A stretch of 24,177 bases of DNA, taken from Oscillospiraceae bacterium (GTDB lineage: Bacteria; Bacillota; Clostridia; Oscillospirales; Ruminococcaceae). A program made the position numbers and the translations under genes. This document shows positions 20,401 through 24,177 of the stretch, one piece after another; position 1 is the stretch's first letter, and every line of letters begins with the position of its first letter. Under the pieces are notes generated by a model. That model was not told the DNA's origin. It ran no database searches and worked only from the letters and a program-made list of their open reading frames with translations. The stretch spans positions 1-24,177 of the forward strand of contig CAAEOA010000017.1 of assembly GCA_900757485.1 (NCBI GenBank). Reading direction: 5' to 3'.

Positions 20401-22666
20401 AGATGATGTCTTCATACACATCAAGCTCCTCGGTGTTCTTCTCAACGGTATACTGACTTGCATCTACATCGAGCCAGTAGATATTCTCGTCGAGCAAGTA
20501 ACCTTCGGACGGAGAAATCTCACGGATGTTCCATCCATCGCCGCACACATAGTAATCGGTGAGGATATAACCGTTTTTGTCGGTGGTGTAAGTATCTACA
20601 AGCTCATCATAGCGATATACGCCGTAAACAGCACCCGCCAGAGTTGCGTCGCCCTGAGACTCACCGTAAGGAGAGCCGAGATTCTCTACGATCTCATCGG
20701 AATTCAGGGACATCGGCATCATTTCAGGCTCAAGACCACCGCCGCCCCAGCGCAAACCGGAATCGACTTTAAGAATGTCGGCACGCCATTTCTTTAGAAC
20801 GTTATGGAACTGACGCTCAGTTACCTTGTTCCACTCGACGGTAATGTTCTGCGCCTCAGGAATTACATAGCGATTAGGGGTACTCACTTCGGAAAGCGTA
20901 TAATCAACGCCAATTGGCACGCGTTCGAATACTGCAACACCTGCTTCGTTGGTGGTTGCTGTCAGACTGACTTCCTCACCGTAAACAGAGGTGCCGGTAA
21001 GCTTGAACTTGAGTCCATTTACCAAACCGTCTTCGGCTGTCTTGATAACCTTGACGCTGCCATACTGTCTTAAGTTGGCAATGTCCAGAGTAATCAGCGG
21101 ACTGTTGTCGTCAATGGTGATATGCCATTCGGCGTCTCCATCAGGCTGATAGTTCACAGGAACCTTGGTTTCCTTGACAACGTAGCTGCCATAGGTAATC
21201 TCACCGGATTTGGCATAGCCTTTGGAATCTGTAGGACCGATAACGGCAATCTCTTCGCCATCATAGTCGTAGACGGTGAATTCCGCGCCGCTGAGGTCTT
21301 TGCCAGACTCATAATCGGATTTAAGAATCTCGATGTGGCCCTTCTTGAGTTTGTTCGACGCATCGATGGTCGCGAGGGCGCCTTTCGCTGTGTTAATGGT
21401 TACTGTCCACTCAGTCTGACCGTTGCCTTCGTAATTGAACGGGAACGTAGTCTCGACTACGCGGTAGGTACCATAAGGAATATCTGCGGATTTGGCATAA
21501 CCACGATCATTGGTAGGTCCAATGGTGGTTACTTTGGTGCCCGCAGTGTTGTACACGGTGAAGATGGCACCGCTAAGGGCTGCATCATCTTCGGCTGCTG
21601 TCTTATAAACCTCGATGTTACCTTTCTTCAGTTCATTCACAGCATTGATGGTAACAACGCCGTCATTGGCAGAACTCACGGTGCGAGTCCATTCCTTTGT
21701 GCCCGAATAGGTGTAGTCTGTCGGGAACACAGTCTCAACGATTTTATAGGTACCGTAAGGAAGGTCTTCCTGAGTAGCTGCATAACCGTTTGAGTTTGTA
21801 GGACCGATGCCGTATTCTTCACCGGTTTCGGTATTAGTGGCAAGGAAGTAAGCGCCGCTGAGGTTCTTACCGTTAGGATCCTTTTTGTATACTTCTATCT
21901 TACCGGATTCCTCCACAAACTGAGGCACAACTACCTGTACAACGGCTTCCGGATAGTCACCCTTGGACATACCGACAACGGTACTGAATTCAGGACCGCG
22001 ATCGTTACCAACGTGGGTTACAAAGTGAGTTCCGTTGTAGTAACCGGCATAGATAGCAACGTGAGCAATGTCACCGGTCGGGATATGCTTGAATACGATC
22101 AAGGAACCGATCGGGATTTCTTCGCTCGGGTTGAAGTTGTCGCCGTTAGAACTCTGTGTGAAACTGATTCTACGTGCGGTACCCGCGTTTACCCAAGCTG
22201 TTGCTGCATTGTTATAGGAACTGGCAGAACGAGGGTTGGAAGGCTTCGCAACACCGCTGGTATCAATACCCGCGATATTCGGCAGATAGTTATAGTACAC
22301 ATAAGATACATAACTGGCGCAGCAAAGACCGCTGCTCTCGAAGCCGGCAATATCCGGAGCGAGACCGGTAGCCGTACCGGATTTTGTTACGGTTTCAGTA
22401 CCGTACTTCACAAGGCCATACGAGATATCCGAGCCGTAGGCCGAAGCTCGGGAACCATATGTTTTATAAATGGTTCCATCATTCTTCTGCGCCTGTACCT
22501 GATAACCGGTATACGCAAGCGCATCCAAATAGACGTTGTCCAGCATCTCATTAGGGATGTCCGATGCCGGAGCCGCGAATACTGTCGCCGGAATCATCGA
22601 GACGATCATCAACATCGCCAGGAAAAGGGACAGAAAACGCGAGCTAAGTTTGTTTCTCTGGGTCAT
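17435..22666 (-). CDS. Giant SpaA/Cna-B-repeat cell-wall protein with N-terminal NlpC/P60-like domain, 1743 aa
   Basis: ATG 22666 is chosen since AAGGA lies nine bases upstream and a signal peptide (MTQRNKLSSRFLSLFLAMLM, cut near 31) follows; the frame could extend to 22720. Residues about 40-250 form an NlpC/P60-like domain: GLCCASYVSYVYY (nucleophile probably C116), then DIAHVAIYAG (H202) and THFVTHVGND. Fourteen prealbumin-like SpaA repeats (about 255-1700) follow, with many E-box motifs such as YYLVEVNAPYGY and WIVRELVPATGY, suggesting intramolecular isopeptide bonds. The C-terminus has PPKTG (1703-1707), a hydrophobic span and RRRRRE: a variant sortase signal. It is predicted to be wall-anchored, probably an adhesin or cell-wall hydrolase on a long stalk. 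Confidence 0.95.
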   Translation of the reverse strand: MTQRNKLSSRFLSLFLAMLMIVSMIPATVFAAPASDIPNEMLDNVYLDALAYTGYQVQAQKNDGTIYKTYGSRASAYGSDISYGLVKYGTETVTKSGTATGLAPDIAGFESSGLCCASYVSYVYYNYLPNIAGIDTSGVAKPSNPRSASSYNNAATAWVNAGTARRISFTQSSNGDNFNPSEEIPIGSLIVFKHIPTGDIAHVAIYAGYYNGTHFVTHVGNDRGPEFSTVVGMSKGDYPEAVVQVVVPQFVEESGKIEVYKKDPNGKNLSGAYFLATNTETGEEYGIGPTNSNGYAATQEDLPYGTYKIVETVFPTDYTYSGTKEWTRTVSSANDGVVTINAVNELKKGNIEVYKTAAEDDAALSGAIFTVYNTAGTKVTTIGPTNDRGYAKSADIPYGTYRVVETTFPFNYEGNGQTEWTVTINTAKGALATIDASNKLKKGHIEILKSDYESGKDLSGAEFTVYDYDGEEIAVIGPTDSKGYAKSGEITYGSYVVKETKVPVNYQPDGDAEWHITIDDNSPLITLDIANLRQYGSVKVIKTAEDGLVNGLKFKLTGTSVYGEEVSLTATTNEAGVAVFERVPIGVDYTLSEVSTPNRYVIPEAQNITVEWNKVTERQFHNVLKKWRADILKVDSGLRWGGGGLEPEMMPMSLNSDEIVENLGSPYGESQGDATLAGAVYGVYRYDELVDTYTTDKNGYILTDYYVCGDGWNIREISPSEGYLLDENIYWLDVDASQYTVEKNTEELDVYEDIIWGGFFIIKHKDNGDTQIETEEVGAEFEVYLKSAGSYENAKETERGYLVTDEWGYAEIDYLPYGVYTVKQVKGSEGVDLMKPFDVYIHEHWTWQQFIINNAPFTSYVKIQKTDAESGLAIPYAGAAFQLYNPDGTKVSMEYTYPEHTVIDTFYTNEDGYLITPEKLGYGKGYYLVEVNAPYGYVLNSDPVYFDVTADDAADEGGLTVVNVTRSNMPQKGVIHITKTGEVFQSVVVNDQMYKPVYEIKGLAGAVFEIRAAEDIYTLDGVMHYAKGELVDTITTGSDGIATSKELYLGKYDIQEITAPHSMVLNGKVQTVELVYAGQEISITETSGNLYNERQKVKVSLEKALEQNELFSIGMNAELKNITFGLYAQTDIVAADGSKIPEGGLIEIITFDENGMAVISTDLPLGSYYVQERTTDDHYILSGVKYGFEFTYGEQTVEVIELAVNNGAAIENELKYGSVSGLKLDEDGKVIKGAVFGLFSNDENEYTRENAYMVTESAEDGTFKFENIPYGTWIVREIEPAVGFVLNEKAYQITIQEDGDVVEIELENRYIRGDIEGLKLDEDGNVIAGAKFGLFKPGTTEFTEETAVLVTESDAEGKFRFEDIRFGKWIVRELVPATGYVLNETPIEVNIQTEGEVINISFENKFIRSDIKGYKVDEDGKPVEGALFGLFTETDTEFTEENAVLTAKSDADGIFFFDDIRFGKWIVKELAPAEGFVANDAVFPIDVTTDGAVIEINAENRHIYGMVHTTKVDKDYPDNLLAGAIFEIYMDVDGNKEFNADVDTLVGEMVEYEPGLYELENLRYGGYFLYEKQAPANYIKDDAYHYFAIVNDGEMVEVENEAGIGFINNHMVGNLKIVKSSSDGRVEGFSFRVTGENYDEVFKTDANGEIFIEGLRIGKYTVTEVEDEVSAGYKRPDPVDVELVADETLTVNVHNDKITIEEPPKTGDNSNMGLWFGLLMLSCLGMVGTVIYGRRRRREDAEV
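18155..19018 (-). repeat. Three consecutive 96-aa SpaA repeats of one subfamily (repeats 10-12)
   Basis: Repeats starting at 19018, 18730 and 18442 are each exactly 288 bp. They share GLKLDEDGx, FGLF, TEEN/TRENA, [YF]G[KT]WIV[RK]E and ENRxI blocks, far closer to each other than to repeats 4-9. A second related group is repeats 1-3 (21062-21904, about 281 bp each; shared IGPT, YGTY/YGSY). Such units arise by tandem duplication and may vary in number between strains. Confidence 0.85.
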
Positions 22667-22693
22667 AACTTTCAATCCTTTCTGATTTTTGAT

Positions 22694-22727
22694 ATGAAAA
22701 GAGCCCCAACGCTTTCGCATCGGGGCT
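22694..22727 (-). terminator. Intrinsic terminator between CAP-lipoprotein and SpaA-repeat genes
   Basis: On the minus strand AGCCCCGATGC and GCGTTGGGGCT form an 11-bp stem (with wobble pairs) closed by a GAAA tetraloop, followed by CTTTTC. It lies 28-60 bp before the SpaA ATG with no clear promoter between. Either read-through or a promoter within the CAP gene end must drive the SpaA gene. Confidence 0.85.
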
Positions 22728-22744
22728 TCGATTCCAAATAGGGT

Positions 22745-23677
22745 TTAATATTCATCTGTATTCTCTGATGCCACTGTGATGGCACAGTACCACATATCAC
22801 TCTCATAGGTGACACCAACTGCAATGTAGCAATACTGGGAATCGCCGATATAGTTCCAATGATTCGGACTGTTCTTTACGAGCGTTGCCAGTTTCATTGC
22901 TACTTCATCAATAGTGCCAACGTAACCGGCTTTAGCGATGGCTTCACGGGCGTTAGCTCTGTAATAAGGCTGTCCGCTGCCGCCGAATACACTGGGATCC
23001 ACGTATTCTCCATACTGGAGTGCGGTTGCTGCTGCACGCTGATCTGCAGTGTCATGTGCAAAGTTGGATACCAGCTGACGACTTCTGTACTGGGCATATT
23101 CTGTCAGACCCGAAAGTCTTGTGGCAGGGCTTGAACGGTACTGGTTGATATACTCCAGAACTCGCTGGGCAACTGCCGCAGTGTCATTCCTACCTGCACG
23201 AGGTTCTTCTGGAACAGTTTCCTCTGCAGGAGGTTGAGTCGTTTCGGGTTCTTTCTGAGTAGGCTCAGTCTGTGGTTTTGTGGTCTCTGTTGGCTTAGTC
23301 GTCTCGGTAGGCTTTGAACTCTCTGAAGAATTGTCATCACCAGATGACTGCGAAGGAAGGGTTTCTTTAGGTTTGTCCTTGCCCGTGGTTTCTTGGCTTT
23401 GGTTCGAGCCTGGCTTCACTCCCGGGTCATTTCCTTCCTGGTTTTTATCATCTCGGTCTGACACGGATGTGGTATCCGAAGAATTCTCAGGGCCCTCTTC
23501 AGCCGTGGAGCGACTTTCCAGGGTATCTTCCGACTCGGTCTGAGAGATTGTGGTTGTATATGAGCTATCCGGATTGTCACCTCCCGAAGGAGAAGAATTT
23601 CCAGATGAGTCTGATGCAGAGCACGCGCAAAGAAGCAGCATACTCAGCACTAAAAGAATAGCTAAAAGTTTTTTCAT
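22745..23677 (-). CDS. CAP-domain (SCP/PR-1-like) lipoprotein with long Ser/Thr/Glu-rich stalk, 310 aa
   Basis: A lipoprotein signal (MKKLLAILLVLSMLLLCAC, lipidated C19) is followed by a low-complexity stalk (about 20-165) with repeated KPTETTKPTETT-like, DSSGN- and SQSS-type runs. A CAP domain follows (about 168-310: VAQRVLEYINQYRSS, LTEYAQYRSRQLVSNFAHDT, LVKNSPNHWNYIGDSQYCYI, AVGVTY). GGAGG lies nine bases before ATG 23677; a longer frame to 23746 is unlikely. Bacterial CAP proteins are secreted and often adhesive or wall-associated. It sits 60 bp after the YbjN-like gene and before the SpaA protein, so it is probably another surface component. Confidence 0.9.
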   Translation of the reverse strand: MKKLLAILLVLSMLLLCACSASDSSGNSSPSGGDNPDSSYTTTISQTESEDTLESRSTAEEGPENSSDTTSVSDRDDKNQEGNDPGVKPGSNQSQETTGKDKPKETLPSQSSGDDNSSESSKPTETTKPTETTKPQTEPTQKEPETTQPPAEETVPEEPRAGRNDTAAVAQRVLEYINQYRSSPATRLSGLTEYAQYRSRQLVSNFAHDTADQRAAATALQYGEYVDPSVFGGSGQPYYRANAREAIAKAGYVGTIDEVAMKLATLVKNSPNHWNYIGDSQYCYIAVGVTYESDMWYCAITVASENTDEY

Positions 23678-23739
23678 GATGCATTGCCTCCATTCAGGTC
23701 GTTTACTATCATTACACGACTGAGTCTGGAGAAATACAA

Positions 23740-24153
23740 CTAACAAGCGAGCTTGAGGAATCCTCGGTTCGCTTCATCCACACAGCGATTGAGCATCTCA
23801 AAGAAGCGTTCGGCATTCAATTCGGTGTCCAACCAGTGAGTAGCACGGTAAGAATAGCAGCCTACTTCGTCATTGATGGCGTGGCTACCGAGAATGCTTC
23901 TAAGATTCAACTCGTTAGCAATTTTTTCTTGCTTGGATGTGTTGGGTTTGGTGATTGCCTTTGCCAGACAGAACACCATCAGCGGGTGCAGCTCGGAAAA
24001 GGAAATCTGCAGGTAATAATCTCTATACCCACACATAACGGATGTTTCATCTTCTGCATCTACCTGCAAAAGCTTAACTACCAATGCACGAGTGTGGTCT
24101 GCGATTTCTTTGCGCCGCATCTGCTCTGTTTGAGTCAGATTACACTGGGTCAT
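23740..24153 (-). CDS. Possible YbjN/type III secretion chaperone-fold protein, 137 aa
   Basis: AGGAG lies ten bases before ATG 24153. The product is small and soluble; residues about 75-137 (KQEKIANELNLRSILGSHAI, then YSYRATHWLDTELNAERFFE) have the helix-strand-strand-helix pattern of YbjN-like proteins, which share the fold of class I secretion chaperones. This is a by-eye likeness only. The N-terminal part (MTQCNLTQTEQMRRKEIADH) is helical. It precedes the CAP lipoprotein by 62 bp with no terminator between. Function unknown. Confidence 0.75.
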   Translation of the reverse strand: MTQCNLTQTEQMRRKEIADHTRALVVKLLQVDAEDETSVMCGYRDYYLQISFSELHPLMVFCLAKAITKPNTSKQEKIANELNLRSILGSHAINDEVGCYSYRATHWLDTELNAERFFEMLNRCVDEANRGFLKLAC

Positions 24154-24177
24154 TATATTTGGTCTCCTTTCTTAAAA

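Noticed and set aside
17585..22741. Long plus-strand open frames (up to 753 codons) antisense to the SpaA-repeat gene
   Set aside because: They are mirror frames created by the biased codon use of a long repeat-rich gene. They lack ribosome binding sites and have no recognisable domains.
23104..23677. Repeats in the CAP lipoprotein stalk as a functional tandem repeat
   Set aside because: The runs are irregular low-complexity Ser/Thr/Pro/Glu codons with no fixed period.
16880..23735. Similar stretches near 16880-16895 and 23717-23735 (both with agtctggaga)
   Set aside because: The match is short and imperfect and lies in unrelated contexts; probably chance.
1..24177. CRISPR arrays, tRNA or rRNA genes, insertion sequences
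   Set aside because: No regularly spaced repeats, cloverleaf-like genes, or transposase-like frames were seen on either strand.

Overview
The window looks like a low-to-moderate GC member of the Clostridia (Lachnospiraceae/Oscillospiraceae type). Supporting signs are strong AGGAGG-type ribosome binding sites, occasional TTG/GTG starts, an IreB-like protein, a DUF3268 zinc-finger protein and a Cna-B/SpaA-type surface protein with a Gram-positive sorting signal. The taxonomic placement is inference. All genes except one (a helix-turn-helix regulator at 13812-14099) are on the minus strand.

Region A (1-12.6 kb) is a very tight run of about 22 minus-strand genes. Many overlap by 1-30 bp, and no gap exceeds about 53 bp. 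It starts at a recognisable sigma-A promoter (12566-12594) in front of a small XRE regulator. It contains an IreB-like phosphoprotein, several small multi-pass membrane proteins, a CPBP intramembrane protease, a GyrI-like protein, and a single-chain fusion of an isoprenylcysteine-methyltransferase-like domain to an alpha/beta hydrolase. It also has a PNPOx-like flavoprotein, a DUF6054-like protein, a 508-residue unknown with a GGADGPT motif, a lipoprotein, a zinc-ribbon membrane protein, a membrane-anchored PstS-like binding protein and a metallophosphoesterase. I found no terminator inside it. A 47-residue membrane protein at 2609-2752 is easily missed.

Region B (12.6-14.15 kb) holds an unknown 108-residue protein and a SLOG-like Rossmann protein. 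The latter follows a roughly 220-nt leader with a consensus promoter, a possible antiterminator and an intrinsic terminator abutting the RBS. The plus-strand XRE regulator is divergent from this unit.

Region C (14.15-24.18 kb) resembles the surface/adhesin cargo of a clostridial integrative element. In transcription order it has a YbjN-like protein, a CAP-domain lipoprotein, a 1743-residue SpaA-repeat wall protein with an N-terminal NlpC/P60-like domain, and a small secreted membrane-anchored protein. A second unit follows from a consensus promoter at 16790-16818: a long structured leader, DUF3268 protein, sigma factor, signal peptidase I and an AP2/Cys-repeat DNA-binding protein, ending at a bidirectional terminator. 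No integrase, relaxase, conjugation gene or sortase lies in the window, so the mobile-element reading is inferred from gene content only.

The best candidates for something undescribed are the two structured leader RNAs (13490-13703 and 16545-16783) and the recurrent placement of intrinsic terminators directly upstream of start codons. Next are the methyltransferase-hydrolase fusion and a dyad (core ACCTAATCGGC) that fills the spacer of the DUF3268 promoter and recurs as a hairpin loop 64 bp away.
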